A DNA stretch of 64,000 nucleotides from contig NZ_JFHR01000006.1 of assembly GCF_000722875.1 (NCBI RefSeq), positions 1 through 64,000 on the forward strand, written 5' to 3'. Origin of the DNA: Sphingobium chlorophenolicum. Its GTDB lineage: Bacteria > Pseudomonadota > Alphaproteobacteria > Sphingomonadales > Sphingomonadaceae. The first letter of the stretch is position 1, and every line of letters starts with the position of its first letter. Positions 18,071 through 25,725 of the stretch are shown here, in pieces. Made by a program: the position numbers and the translations under genes. The notes under the pieces are model-generated. The model had not been told where the DNA came from. It did not search any database and worked only from the letters and a program-made list of their open reading frames with translations.

Positions 18071-19243
18071 TCAGCGTTCGATGCACATGGCGACGCCCAT
18101 GCCGCCGCCGATGCAGAGCGTGGCCAGGCCCTTGCTGACATCGCGCTTCTGCATCTCGTAGATCAGGGTGGTGAGGACGCGCGCGCCCGAAGCGCCGATG
18201 GGATGGCCGATGGCGATGGCGCCGCCGTTCACATTGACCTTTTCAGCATCCCAGCCCAGTTCCTGGCCGACTGCCAGCGCCTGCGCTGCGAAGGCTTCAT
18301 TGGCCTCTATCAGGTCCAGATCGGCCAGCGACCAGCCCGCCTTGGCCAGCGCCTGGCGGCTGGCGTGGACAGGCGCGATGCCCATGATGGAGGGATCGAC
18401 GCCGACGGTCGCAAAACCGGCGATGCGGGCCAGCACGGGCGCGTCGCGCTTCGCCGCTTCCTCCGCGTTCATCAGCACCAGCGCGGCGGCGCCGTCGTTG
18501 ATGCCGCTGGCGTTGGCGGCGGTGACGGTGCCGTCCTTCTTGAAGGCGGGGCGCAGGCCCTGCATCGCCTCCAGCGTGGCGCCCGCGCGGATATATTCGT
18601 CCGTGTCGACGATGGTGTCGCCCTTGCGGCCTTTGACGGTCACGGGTGCGATCTCATCCTTGAAACGGCCCGATGCGCGGGCGGCTTCGGCCTTGTTCTG
18701 GCTGCCGACGGAGAAGGCGTCCTGCGCTTCGCGGCTGATCTGATATTTCTCGGCCAGATTTTCCGCCGTGATGCCCATGTGATAATGGTTGAAGGCATCG
18801 GTCAGGCCGTCATGCGTCATCGTGTCGACGAAGGAGATCGGACCCATCTTCGCGCCGCCGCGCAGATATTGGGCGTGCGGGGCGAGCGACATGCTTTCTT
18901 GGCCGCCAGCGACCATGATGCGGGCGTCCCCGGCGCGGATCGCCTGCGCGGCCAGAGCGACGGCGCGAAGGCCCGAACCGCAAAGCTGGTTGATGCCGAT
19001 AGCGGTGCGCTCGACCGGGATGCCCGCATTGACGGCGGCCTGACGGGCGGGGTTCTGGCCCTGTCCAGCGGTCAGCACCTGGCCCAATATGACCTCGTCC
19101 ACTTCCTCCGGCGCGACTCCGGCCTGGGCGAGGGCGGCGGCGATGGCGGTGCGGCCCAGCTCATGCGCGGGAATCGATCCGAAGGCGCCCATGAAGCCGC
19201 CGACGGCGGTCCGCTTGGCGGCGGTGATGACGATGTCTGACAA
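18071..19243 (-). CDS. phaA: Acetyl-CoA acetyltransferase (beta-ketothiolase)
   Basis: Condenses two acetyl-CoA, or cleaves acetoacetyl-CoA, using two cysteines. The 390-residue protein has Cys88 in NQLCGSG, His347 in [10 protein letters not shown] and Cys377 in LCIGGGMG, the complete thiolase set at biosynthetic-thiolase positions. The start is taken as the TTG at 19243 ([11 protein letters not shown]), which matches where family members begin and has AGGA upstream. It lies 51 bp after the PHA synthase-like gene on the same strand, so a phaCA unit is likely. A degradative role remains possible. Confidence 0.92.
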   Translation of the reverse strand: MSDIVITAAKRTAVGGFMGAFGSIPAHELGRTAIAAALAQAGVAPEEVDEVILGQVLTAGQGQNPARQAAVNAGIPVERTAIGINQLCGSGLRAVALAAQAIRAGDARIMVAGGQESMSLAPHAQYLRGGAKMGPISFVDTMTHDGLTDAFNHYHMGITAENLAEKYQISREAQDAFSVGSQNKAEAARASGRFKDEIAPVTVKGRKGDTIVDTDEYIRAGATLEAMQGLRPAFKKDGTVTAANASGINDGAAALVLMNAEEAAKRDAPVLARIAGFATVGVDPSIMGIAPVHASRQALAKAGWSLADLDLIEANEAFAAQALAVGQELGWDAEKVNVNGGAIAIGHPIGASGARVLTTLIYEMQKRDVSKGLATLCIGGGMGVAMCIER

Positions 19244-19294
19244 AGCCCTGATCCTCAAATATCGTGGATGGTGATTTCGCGGTTGCACATATCA

Positions 19295-20383
19295 TCATCC
19301 GCCATGGCTGGAAAGCCATTGGGACAGCGGCTCCCATAATGAAGCGCGCGCCCGGCCGCCAACGATCATGCCGACATGGCCCAGGCGCAGCGTGCTATTC
19401 TCCTGCATTTCCGGCGCTGCGGCGGCAGGAACGATGCGGTCGGCGGCGGAACGGATTGAAAGCGTGGGACAAGTCAGTCGGCGGGGATCGACGGGCTGCC
19501 CGCTTACCTGCCATTTTCCCCGTCCGCTCGCATTTGCGGCATAGAATAGTTCGAACAGATCGCGCCCCGCCGCATAGCTGAGCGGCGGTCCGGCATTGGC
19601 CCAATCCTCCACCGCCAGAAAGCCATGCTCCTCGTCGGAGCCGGGCGTCATCTCCGCGAAGGCGGCATATTTGCGGATGGTCCGGGCGGGGTCCATGGCC
19701 CAGAAGCCGGATTGCAGCACCTCCATCGGCACATAGCCCAAGCGCTGGCACATGGGTTTGGAACTGCGCCACAGCGCGCCGATCTCTTCCCGGTCGGCGG
19801 GAGAGAAGCCGTCGAAATCCCAAGGCGCGGCGATGGTCGCCAGCGCCCTGGCCGGTTGCAGCGTCGCAGCGCCGATAGCCAGATTTCCGCCCAGGCAATA
19901 TCCCACCAATATCGGCGGCCGGGGCAAGGTGCCCAGCATCGGCAGCAGCCGTTCCGTCACATGCCGGTCCAGGCCCAGCGCGCCATCATCCGCCGCCGGA
20001 GCGCCCCAGTCGACCAGATAGGCGTCATGTCCTGCTGCACCCATGTGGCGCAGCATGGAACGGCTGGCCGACAGGTCGAGCACCTGCGGCGGATTGATTA
20101 GGGATGGGATGAAAACGACCGGATGGCGGCCATTTTCCGTCCCATGGCGGAGCAGACGGGCGCTGCCCGCGGATGCGGCGACGGGAACCGCGGGGGGCGG
20201 GTCGGGGCGGTCAGCCTCCTGATATTTGCGCAAACCCTGAAAGGCGCGCTTCCGCAGGTCGGGATCGTCCTGCGTCTCCCACCATAGCATGTCGAGAAAA
20301 AGGGGTAATGGCCGCGGGCCATGTTGCGGCGCGGCATTGCCTTGTGCTAATGCGGAAAATGCAGGTGTGGGAGAGGTATCCAT
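19295..20383 (-). CDS. phaC: Small PHA synthase-like alpha/beta hydrolase (class III PhaC-like)
   Basis: A 362-residue protein with the PHA-synthase nucleophile box GYCLGG (Cys163 in place of the lipase Ser), Asp315 in SAADRIVP and His336 in GHVGM. This is the Cys-Asp-His triad of polyester synthases. The length fits class III PhaC (about 355 residues), but no phaE or short phaR-type synthase subunit is adjacent. The start at 20383 shares bases with the start of phaR and has no clear Shine-Dalgarno sequence, so it is uncertain. With phaA downstream and phaR divergent, a storage-polymer role is favoured. Whether it polymerises or is a related hydrolase is open. Confidence 0.82.
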   Translation of the reverse strand: MDTSPTPAFSALAQGNAAPQHGPRPLPLFLDMLWWETQDDPDLRKRAFQGLRKYQEADRPDPPPAVPVAASAGSARLLRHGTENGRHPVVFIPSLINPPQVLDLSASRSMLRHMGAAGHDAYLVDWGAPAADDGALGLDRHVTERLLPMLGTLPRPPILVGYCLGGNLAIGAATLQPARALATIAAPWDFDGFSPADREEIGALWRSSKPMCQRLGYVPMEVLQSGFWAMDPARTIRKYAAFAEMTPGSDEEHGFLAVEDWANAGPPLSYAAGRDLFELFYAANASGRGKWQVSGQPVDPRRLTCPTLSIRSAADRIVPAAAAPEMQENSTLRLGHVGMIVGGRARASLWEPLSQWLSSHGG

Positions 20384-20951
20384 GGCCAAATCTAAGACCG
20401 CGAACGAATCCGAACCGGTCGTTATCAAGAAGTACGCTAACAGGCGGCTCTATAACACAGAAACGTCGAGCTACATCACGCTGGATCTTTTGTCGCAGAT
20501 GACTCGCGAGGGGCGCGAGTTCGTCGTCGTCGATGCGAAGACCGGAGAGGACATCACGCATAATGTCCTCACGCAAATCATCATGGAGGAGGAGCAGCGG
20601 GGCAAGAATATGCTGCCCGTCAACTTCCTGCGTCAGTTGATCGCCATGTACGGCGATTCCATGCAGTCCATGGTGCCGCAATATCTGGAGGCGTCGATGG
20701 ACGCATTCCGCAAGAACCAGCAGCAGTTCCAGGAAGCGATGAAGGGCGCGTTCGGCGGCGGTCCGCTGGCGGAGATCGCCAAGCGCAACATGCAGATGTT
20801 CGAGGCGGCAGCCAGCGCCTTCGGCACGGGAATGCCGGGGATGCCGACACCCGCTTCCGCGCCCGCCTCCGACGAGGCGAAGGATGACGAGATCGCGGAA
20901 CTCAAGGCGCAGCTTGCCGCGCTCAACGCGAAGATCGACAAGCTGAGCTGA
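20382..20951 (+). CDS. phaR: Polyhydroxyalkanoate synthesis repressor
   Basis: A 189-residue regulator that in characterised bacteria binds both DNA and PHA granules and represses phasin and pha genes until polymer accumulates. The N-terminal PHB/PHA accumulation regulator domain is clear (VIKKYANRRLYNTETSSYI). The second domain has MLPVNFLRQLIAMYGDSMQ. The C-terminus is a short acidic, possibly coiled-coil tail after an Ala/Pro linker. GGAGAGG precedes the ATG. It is divergent from the phaC-like gene, and the two ATG codons overlap in CATG. Confidence 0.94.
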   Translation: MAKSKTANESEPVVIKKYANRRLYNTETSSYITLDLLSQMTREGREFVVVDAKTGEDITHNVLTQIIMEEEQRGKNMLPVNFLRQLIAMYGDSMQSMVPQYLEASMDAFRKNQQQFQEAMKGAFGGGPLAEIAKRNMQMFEAAASAFGTGMPGMPTPASAPASDEAKDDEIAELKAQLAALNAKIDKLS

Positions 20952-21057
20952 TTTTCGTCAGCCGGGCGTTTGCCCCGGATCGCGACCGTTGGGAGTCGAC
21001 ATGGACGGCGCGCTTGTCCTATGGCGCGCCATCCACTCGAATTTTAAGGTCGATCCC

Positions 21058-22584
21058 GTGAAGCACGCCCTTTCCGTTACCCGCGAACAGGATTTTTCCG
21101 CCTGGTATCAGGCCGTCATCTCCGAAGCCGACATGGCCGAGGAAAGCGGCGTGCGCGGTTGCATGGTCATCCGGCCCTGGGGCTACGGCATCTGGGAACG
21201 GATGCAGAAGCTGCTGGACGACCGGATCAAGGCGACCGGCCATGAAAATTGCTATTTCCCGCTGTTCATCCCGCTTTCCTATTTCGAGAAGGAAGCGGAG
21301 CATGTCGACGGCTTCGCAAAGGAAATGGCGGTCGTCACCCATCACCGGCTGATCCAGAAGGACGGCAGGCTGGTGCCCGATCCCGATGCGAAGCTGGAAG
21401 AGCCGCTGGTGGTTCGTCCGACTTCGGAGACGGTGATCGGCGCGGCCTTTTCCCGCTGGGTGCAGAGCTGGCGCGACCTGCCGGTGCTGATCAACCAGTG
21501 GGCGAACGTCGTCCGCTGGGAAATGCGTACGCGCATGTTCCTGCGCACGGCGGAGTTCCTGTGGCAGGAGGGGCATACCGCCCACGCCAGCGTCGAAGAG
21601 GCGATGGAAGAGACGCTCAAGATGCTGGAAGTCTATCGCAGCTTTGCCGAGGAATGCGTGGCGCTGCCGGTGATCGCGGGCGAGAAGCCGGAGAATGAAC
21701 GGTTTCCGGGTGCGGTGGCGACCTATTCCATCGAAGCGATGATGCAGGATGGGAAGGCCTTGCAGGCGGGGACTTCGCATTTCCTGGGCACCACTTTCTC
21801 GCAGGCGCAGAATATCAAGTTCCAGAATGCCGAAGGGCAGCAGGAACTGGCGCAGACCACCAGTTGGGGCGTGTCGACCCGGATGATCGGCGGGCTGATC
21901 ATGGTGCATGGCGACGATGACGGGCTGCGCGTGCCGCCGCGGGTAGCGCCCTATCAGATCGTGGTTGTGCCGATGCTGCGCGATACGGATGAGGATGCTG
22001 CGGTGCTGGATTATTGCGGCGCATTGGTGGCCGAACTGAACCGGCAGGACGTGTTCCGCGAGCCGGTTCGCGCCTTGCTGGACCGCAGGCCCGCTAAGGC
22101 GGCGAACAAGCGCTGGGGCTGGGTCAAGAAGGGTGCGCCGGTCGTGATCGAGGTCGGCGGGCGCGACGTGGCAGGCGGCAACGTGTCCGTCATCCGCCGC
22201 GACCGGCTCTATCGGGAGGATGGGAAGCTGGACAGCCAGGTCGTGGCCAAGGCGGACTTCCTTGGCGCGGCGACGGGGATGCTGGAAGAGATACAGCAGG
22301 CGCTGTTCGCGGATGCACAGGCCCGATTGCTGGGGAATATCGACAGGTCGGTGACTTCGCTGGATGGGCTGAAGGCCTATTTCGGTTCAGCCAAGAAGCC
22401 GGGCTGGGCGCTGGTGCAGTGGTCCAAGCCGACCGGCGCGGCGCTCGATAAGGTGGTCGAGTGGCTGAAGGGCGAGAAGCTGACGCTGCGCAACGTGCCT
22501 TCGGATGCGGAAGTGGCGGACGGGCTGTGCGTGTTCACCGGCGAGAAGGCGGTGGAGCGGGTGTTGGTGGGGCGTTCCTACTGA
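21058..22584 (+). CDS. proS: Prolyl-tRNA synthetase, archaeal/eukaryotic type
   Basis: Class II synthetase that charges tRNA-Pro. The 508-residue form lacks the editing insertion of the E. coli enzyme. It has the eukaryote-like motif GCMVIRPWGYGIWE and ends in a C-terminal Tyr (VLVGRSY), both typical of the archaeal/eukaryotic class. Motif 2 (RWEMRTRMFLRTAEFLWQEGH) is intact. The start is the GTG at 21058, with AAGG about 8 bp upstream. In-frame ATGs at 21001 and earlier are possible but lie outside the conserved region. Confidence 0.93.
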   Translation: MKHALSVTREQDFSAWYQAVISEADMAEESGVRGCMVIRPWGYGIWERMQKLLDDRIKATGHENCYFPLFIPLSYFEKEAEHVDGFAKEMAVVTHHRLIQKDGRLVPDPDAKLEEPLVVRPTSETVIGAAFSRWVQSWRDLPVLINQWANVVRWEMRTRMFLRTAEFLWQEGHTAHASVEEAMEETLKMLEVYRSFAEECVALPVIAGEKPENERFPGAVATYSIEAMMQDGKALQAGTSHFLGTTFSQAQNIKFQNAEGQQELAQTTSWGVSTRMIGGLIMVHGDDDGLRVPPRVAPYQIVVVPMLRDTDEDAAVLDYCGALVAELNRQDVFREPVRALLDRRPAKAANKRWGWVKKGAPVVIEVGGRDVAGGNVSVIRRDRLYREDGKLDSQVVAKADFLGAATGMLEEIQQALFADAQARLLGNIDRSVTSLDGLKAYFGSAKKPGWALVQWSKPTGAALDKVVEWLKGEKLTLRNVPSDAEVADGLCVFTGEKAVERVLVGRSY

Positions 22585-22590
22585 CACACA

Positions 22591-22660
22591 TCCGTTCGTA
22601 TCGAGCAAAGTCGAGATACGGTTGCGCAACCGCTTCTCGACTTCGCTCGAAGTGAACGGA
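22591..22660. repeat. Inverted repeat, family C-like, copy 3
   Basis: TCCGTTCGTATCGAG...AAGTGAACGGA, with internal TCGAGATACGGTTGC / GCAACCGCTTCTCGA. It shares the CCGTTCG end with family C, but its interior is different. It lies between the convergent proS and hslU genes. Confidence 0.65.
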
Positions 22661-22680
22661 GGTCAGCTTGAGAACTGACC
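22661..22680. terminator. Hairpin between proS and hslU
   Basis: GGTCAG and CTGACC pair around CTTGAGAA, 8 bp from the hslU stop. It is short of T residues on both sides. It may act as a weak terminator for the convergent genes together with the adjoining repeat. Confidence 0.45.
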
Positions 22681-22687
22681 TTAGAGA

Positions 22688-23989
22688 TTACAGGACATAT
22701 TTGCTGAGGTCGGTGTTGCGGGCCACCACGGCGAGCTGCTTCTCCACATAGGCGGCGTCCACCACCAGCGTTTCGCCCTGGCGATCCTCCGCGTCGAAGC
22801 TGACATCCTCCAGCAGCTTTTCCATCACCGTCTGGAGACGGCGGGCGCCGATATTCTCGACCTCGCTGTTCACCTCGGCCGCGATTTTCGCCACGGCGCG
22901 GATGCCGTCGGGCGTCAGGTCGATGGTCACGCCCTCGGTCGCCAGCAACGCGCGATATTGCGCAACAAGGCTGGCCTTCGTGTCGGAGAGGATCGACACG
23001 AAATCATCCTCCGTCAGCGCCTTCAATTCGACGCGGATCGGCAGACGGCCCTGCAATTCCGGCAGCAGGTCGCTGGGCTTGGCCACATGAAAAGCCCCGC
23101 TGGCGATGAAGAGGATATGGTCGGTCTTGAGCGGGCCATATTTGGTCGAGACTGTCGTGCCCTCGATCAGCGGCAGCAGGTCGCGCTGCACCCCCTCGCG
23201 GCTGACGGAGCCGCCGCGCACGTCGCTGACGGCGATTTTGTCGATCTCGTCGATGAAGACGATGCCGTTCTGCTCCGCGTTGGAAATGGCGACGCGGGCG
23301 ACATCGTCCTGGTCCAGGCGCTTGTCCTGCTCTTCCTCGACCAGCTTGTCCCAGGCTTCGGCGACGCGCAGCTTGCGGCGCTTCTTCTGTTGCTGGCCGA
23401 AGGCCTTGGACATCATGTCGGACAGGTTGATCATACCGATCTGGCCGCCCATGCCGGGGATTTCCATCGGCATGGAGGGGCTGTCGGCGACTTCCACCTC
23501 GACCTCGACATCGTTCATCTGGTTGTTCTCGATCCGCTGGCGGAAGGAGAGGCGGGTCGCCTCACTCGCTTCCTTGCCGGTGAGCGCGTCGAGCAGGCGG
23601 GCCATGGCGGCTTCGGATGCCGCTTCGCGCACGGCTTCGCGGCGGCGATCCTTTTCCAGGCGCACCGCTTCTTCCACCAGGTCGCGGACGATCTGCTCCA
23701 CATCGCGGCCGACATAGCCGACTTCGGTGAATTTCGTGGCTTCGACCTTGACGAAGGGCGCGTCGGCCAGCTTGGCGAGGCGGCGGCTGATCTCCGTCTT
23801 GCCGCAGCCGGTGGGGCCGATCATCAGGATGTTCTTCGGCGTCACCTCGTCCCGCAGGTCGGCGGACAGGCGCTGTCTGCGCCAGCGGTTGCGCAGGGCG
23901 ACCGCGACGGCGCGCTTGGCGTCGGCCTGGCCGATGATATGGGCGTCCAGGGCGGCAACTATGGCTTTGGGGGTCAGATTGTCGTTCAT
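22688..23989 (-). CDS. hslU: ATP-dependent protease ATPase subunit HslU
   Basis: AAA+ unfoldase that feeds substrates into HslV. The 433-residue protein has Walker [10 protein letters not shown], Walker [10 protein letters not shown] and the conserved C-terminal YVL that inserts into HslV. The I-domain lies at about residues 105-230. Two adjacent ATGs exist, at 23995 and 23989. The conserved sequence starts right after the second ([11 protein letters not shown]), while GGGGAG is better spaced for the first. It is downstream of hslV on the same strand, separated by the family B repeat. Confidence 0.95.
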   Translation of the reverse strand: MNDNLTPKAIVAALDAHIIGQADAKRAVAVALRNRWRRQRLSADLRDEVTPKNILMIGPTGCGKTEISRRLAKLADAPFVKVEATKFTEVGYVGRDVEQIVRDLVEEAVRLEKDRRREAVREAASEAAMARLLDALTGKEASEATRLSFRQRIENNQMNDVEVEVEVADSPSMPMEIPGMGGQIGMINLSDMMSKAFGQQQKKRRKLRVAEAWDKLVEEEQDKRLDQDDVARVAISNAEQNGIVFIDEIDKIAVSDVRGGSVSREGVQRDLLPLIEGTTVSTKYGPLKTDHILFIASGAFHVAKPSDLLPELQGRLPIRVELKALTEDDFVSILSDTKASLVAQYRALLATEGVTIDLTPDGIRAVAKIAAEVNSEVENIGARRLQTVMEKLLEDVSFDAEDRQGETLVVDAAYVEKQLAVVARNTDLSKYVL

Positions 23990-24000
23990 CTTCATCTCGC

Positions 24001-24133
24001 TCCCCTCCCTTTCAAGGGAGGGGCAGGGGGTGGATGCGATTGCGCCAGCAATCGCCTGCAACGCTTCGGGATAGGTTGGAAGCTCGCTTTGCTCGCGGCC
24101 CACCCCCAACCCTCCCGCTTGCGGGAGGGGCTT
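24001..24133. repeat. Large inverted repeat, family B, copy 1, between hslV and hslU
   Basis: Terminal arms CCCCTCCC...GGGAGGGG occur at both ends, and the internal GGGGGTGG pairs with CCACCCCC. The overall layout is the same as 47357-47485. It separates two genes whose products must be made in a fixed ratio, so folding of this segment in the hslVU transcript may matter. Confidence 0.75.
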
Positions 24134-24135
24134 TA

Positions 24136-24702
24136 TTATGTCGCGCTTTCCAGCTCTTCGACCACAAGCTGGTCGTTGGTGTAGACGCAGATGTCCGCCG
24201 CCACCGCCATCGCCTTGCGGGCGAGGGTTTCGGCATCTTCCTCATATTCCACCAGCGCGCGAGCGGCGGCGAGGGCGAAATTGCCTCCGGAACCGATGGC
24301 TGCAACCCCGCCGATCGGCTCCAGCACGTCGCCGTTGCCGGTCAGGATCAGCGTCACTTCCTTGTCCGCGACGATCATCATCGCTTCCAGGTTGCGCAGA
24401 TATTTGTCCGTCCGCCAGTCCTTGGCCAGTTCCACGGCGGCGCGCATCAACTGGCCGTTATGGCGCTCCAGCTTCGCTTCCAGCCGTTCGAACAGAGTAA
24501 AGGCGTCCGCCGTCGCGCCCGCGAAACCGCCGATGACCGATCCGTCGTGGAGGCGGCGGACCTTGCGGGCATTGGGTTTCATCACTGTCTGGCCCATGGA
24601 GACCTGGCCGTCGCCGGCGACGATCACCTTCCCGTTCTTGCGTACCGACATGATGGTGGTGCCATGCCAGACCGGCATGGAACTAGAGTGTTGGTCGTTC
24701 AT
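24136..24702 (-). CDS. hslV: ATP-dependent protease proteolytic subunit HslV
   Basis: Threonine peptidase of the bacterial proteasome-like HslVU complex. From the ATG at 24702 the protein is 188 residues. The expected mature N-terminal Thr15 follows WHG, so a 14-residue propeptide must be removed, unlike E. coli HslV where only Met is lost. GGDGQVS-like and [14 protein letters not shown] motifs follow. The start is uncertain: an RpoH-like promoter places transcription initiation almost at this ATG, and the internal ATG at 24678 would still keep MPVWHGTT. Confidence 0.94.
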   Translation of the reverse strand: MNDQHSSSMPVWHGTTIMSVRKNGKVIVAGDGQVSMGQTVMKPNARKVRRLHDGSVIGGFAGATADAFTLFERLEAKLERHNGQLMRAAVELAKDWRTDKYLRNLEAMMIVADKEVTLILTGNGDVLEPIGGVAAIGSGGNFALAAARALVEYEEDAETLARKAMAVAADICVYTNDQLVVEELESAT

Positions 24703-24710
24703 GGTCCGGC

Positions 24711-24739
24711 ATATGGGAGCGATAATGACAACGCGCAAG
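24711..24739 (-). promoter_or_regulatory. RpoH (heat-shock sigma)-like promoter of hslVU
   Basis: On the minus strand CTTGCGC (24739-24733) is followed after 15 bp by CCCATAT (24717-24711). The heat-shock consensus is CTTGAAA, then about 13-17 bp, then CCCCATnT. hslVU is a classic heat-shock operon. Transcription would begin around 24702-24706, at or next to the annotated ATG. Confidence 0.55.
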
Positions 24740-24818
24740 CATCCCCTGCATCAGCGCCGGATCGTGCCGTTTTCTGGACGGATTTATTTCAATTCGTTCA
24801 GGAACCAATCTGCATCGA

Positions 24819-24847
24819 TTGACATTGTGCAGCGCAATAACAATCAT
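24819..24847 (+). promoter_or_regulatory. Candidate promoter of the Cys-rich small ORF
   Basis: A perfect TTGACA at 24819-24824 is followed by a weak -10 (AATCAT) after 17 bp. The small ORF begins 26 bp further on, with AGAGAGGCGG upstream of its ATG. Confidence 0.35.
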
Positions 24848-24873
24848 TCACGCATGTTGCAGAGAGGCGGAAT

Positions 24874-25062
24874 ATGACCCTCAAGGCGAGAGCGCGGGAA
24901 AAGGTCGAGCGAGCGGGAATATCCAACTATTCCTTCGACCATGACGTGCTGGTGATGTGCGGGGTCCGCTATACCATCGCGGCTTGCGATTGCGGGGAGG
25001 CCGACTGCGACGGCGTGCGACTGGAAAAGGATGCGGCCGCCGCGGGCCGCATCCTCCAATGA
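24874..25062 (+). CDS. Small Cys-rich hypothetical protein
   Basis: A 62-residue ORF with a good ribosome-binding site (AGAGAGGCGG) and no signal peptide. The N-terminal half is basic and the C-terminal half acidic. Four cysteines (29, 38, 40 and 45) include the cluster CDCGEADC, which could bind a metal or be redox active. It stands alone between hslV (divergent) and the entericidin-like gene (convergent). I do not recognise a family. The ribosome-binding site and its isolated, in-frame position argue that it is real. Confidence 0.6.
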   Translation: MTLKARAREKVERAGISNYSFDHDVLVMCGVRYTIAACDCGEADCDGVRLEKDAAAAGRILQ

Positions 25063-25080
25063 TCTGGCGATCCGGCCGGG

Positions 25081-25209
25081 TCAGTTGATGGCCTTTTCCC
25101 CGGCGCGGCCGACGGATTCGATGTCCCGGCCCGCACCCTTCACGGTGTTGCAGGCGGCCAGCGAGGAAAGAAGCAGCCCCGCGATGACGAGGGCGACGGT
25201 TTGACGCAT
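25081..25209 (-). CDS. Entericidin A/B-like small lipoprotein
   Basis: A 42-residue protein consisting of a lipoprotein signal (hydrophobic segment, lipobox LAAC at about residues 17-20) and a short mature part NTVKGAGRDIESVGRAGEKA. That mature part matches the entericidin EcnA/B family. It should be anchored in a membrane by the N-terminal Cys. AGGAG precedes the ATG at 25209. It is a single gene with its own promoter. Entericidins were described as a toxin/antidote pair, but alphaproteobacterial homologues are often solitary and of unknown role; no partner is seen here. Confidence 0.85.
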   Translation of the reverse strand: MRQTVALVIAGLLLSSLAACNTVKGAGRDIESVGRAGEKAIN

Positions 25210-25239
25210 GGGATATGCACTCCTTTTGATAACGGCTCG

Positions 25240-25269
25240 ATTATAACGCCTTTGGAGCGAATAAGTCCA
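25240..25269 (-). promoter_or_regulatory. Housekeeping-type promoter of the entericidin-like gene
   Basis: On the minus strand TGGACT (25269-25264) and a perfect TATAAT (25245-25240) are 18 bp apart, about 30 bp before the ATG. Confidence 0.5.
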
Positions 25270-25296
25270 TTTCCGGAAAAATGGTTGGAGCCATGC

Positions 25297-25325
25297 TTGA
25301 CAGGTGGCGCGCCGGATGCCAATGG
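25297..25325 (+). promoter_or_regulatory. Candidate promoter of tRNA-Val
   Basis: A perfect TTGACA at 25297-25302 is followed 17 bp later by CAATGG, a weak -10. The mature tRNA starts 18 bp further on. Confidence 0.4.
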
Positions 25326-25343
25326 CCGCTTCCTCCTTACAGG

Positions 25344-25418
25344 GGGCGCGTAGCTCAGCGGTAGAGCACACCCTTCACACGGGTGGGGTCGCAGGTTCAA
25401 TCCCTGCCGCGCCCACCA
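25344..25418 (+). tRNA. tRNA-Val (anticodon CAC)
   Basis: A 75-nt cloverleaf with encoded CCA. The acceptor GGGCGCG pairs with CGCGCCC. The D arm is GCTC...GAGC, the anticodon loop TTCACAC has CAC in the centre, and the T arm contains GGTTCAATCC. It reads GUG codons. It is a single gene, not part of a tRNA cluster. Confidence 0.95.
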
Positions 25419-25725
25419 TTTTTCTCCTTGTTTCCAAGGGGTTTAATGGTCGGATGCCTCAAATAGGCAAAATCTAAAATGCAGAATGAAACAGGAATTT
25501 ACGTCTGTTTCCGGCAGCTATTCGTACAAAACCCGTACAGCCATAATGCTGATCGCGCGCTTTCCGCGAATCTGACTGGAGTTACAGGTTCATTCTTGTT
25601 GCGCGCCACAATCCGGGCGGCCACGGTGAGAAATATTATTTCCCAACATTGATCTTTTCATCCACCTCGCGCTAATTTCGCGGGCATGTGCCGTGGCTCT
25701 GCCGTGGCCCAAGCAAGGGATGAAG
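25419..25725. other. Low-GC non-coding stretch downstream of tRNA-Val
   Basis: No gene is seen in these 307 bp. The first 270 bp are visibly poorer in G+C than the rest of the window and contain the short direct repeat CGTACA...CGTACA (around 25525). The position behind a tRNA is typical for integration scars, but no copy of the tRNA 3' end and no integrase gene are found. Confidence 0.5.

Noticed and set aside
18203-19240. A 345-codon + strand frame opposite the thiolase
   Set aside because: Shadow of the thiolase; the thiolase frame carries all catalytic residues.
25344-25725. A tRNA-Val attachment site of an integrated element
   Set aside because: No duplicated tRNA 3' end, no integrase and no mobile-element genes are found; only reduced GC and a six-base repeat.
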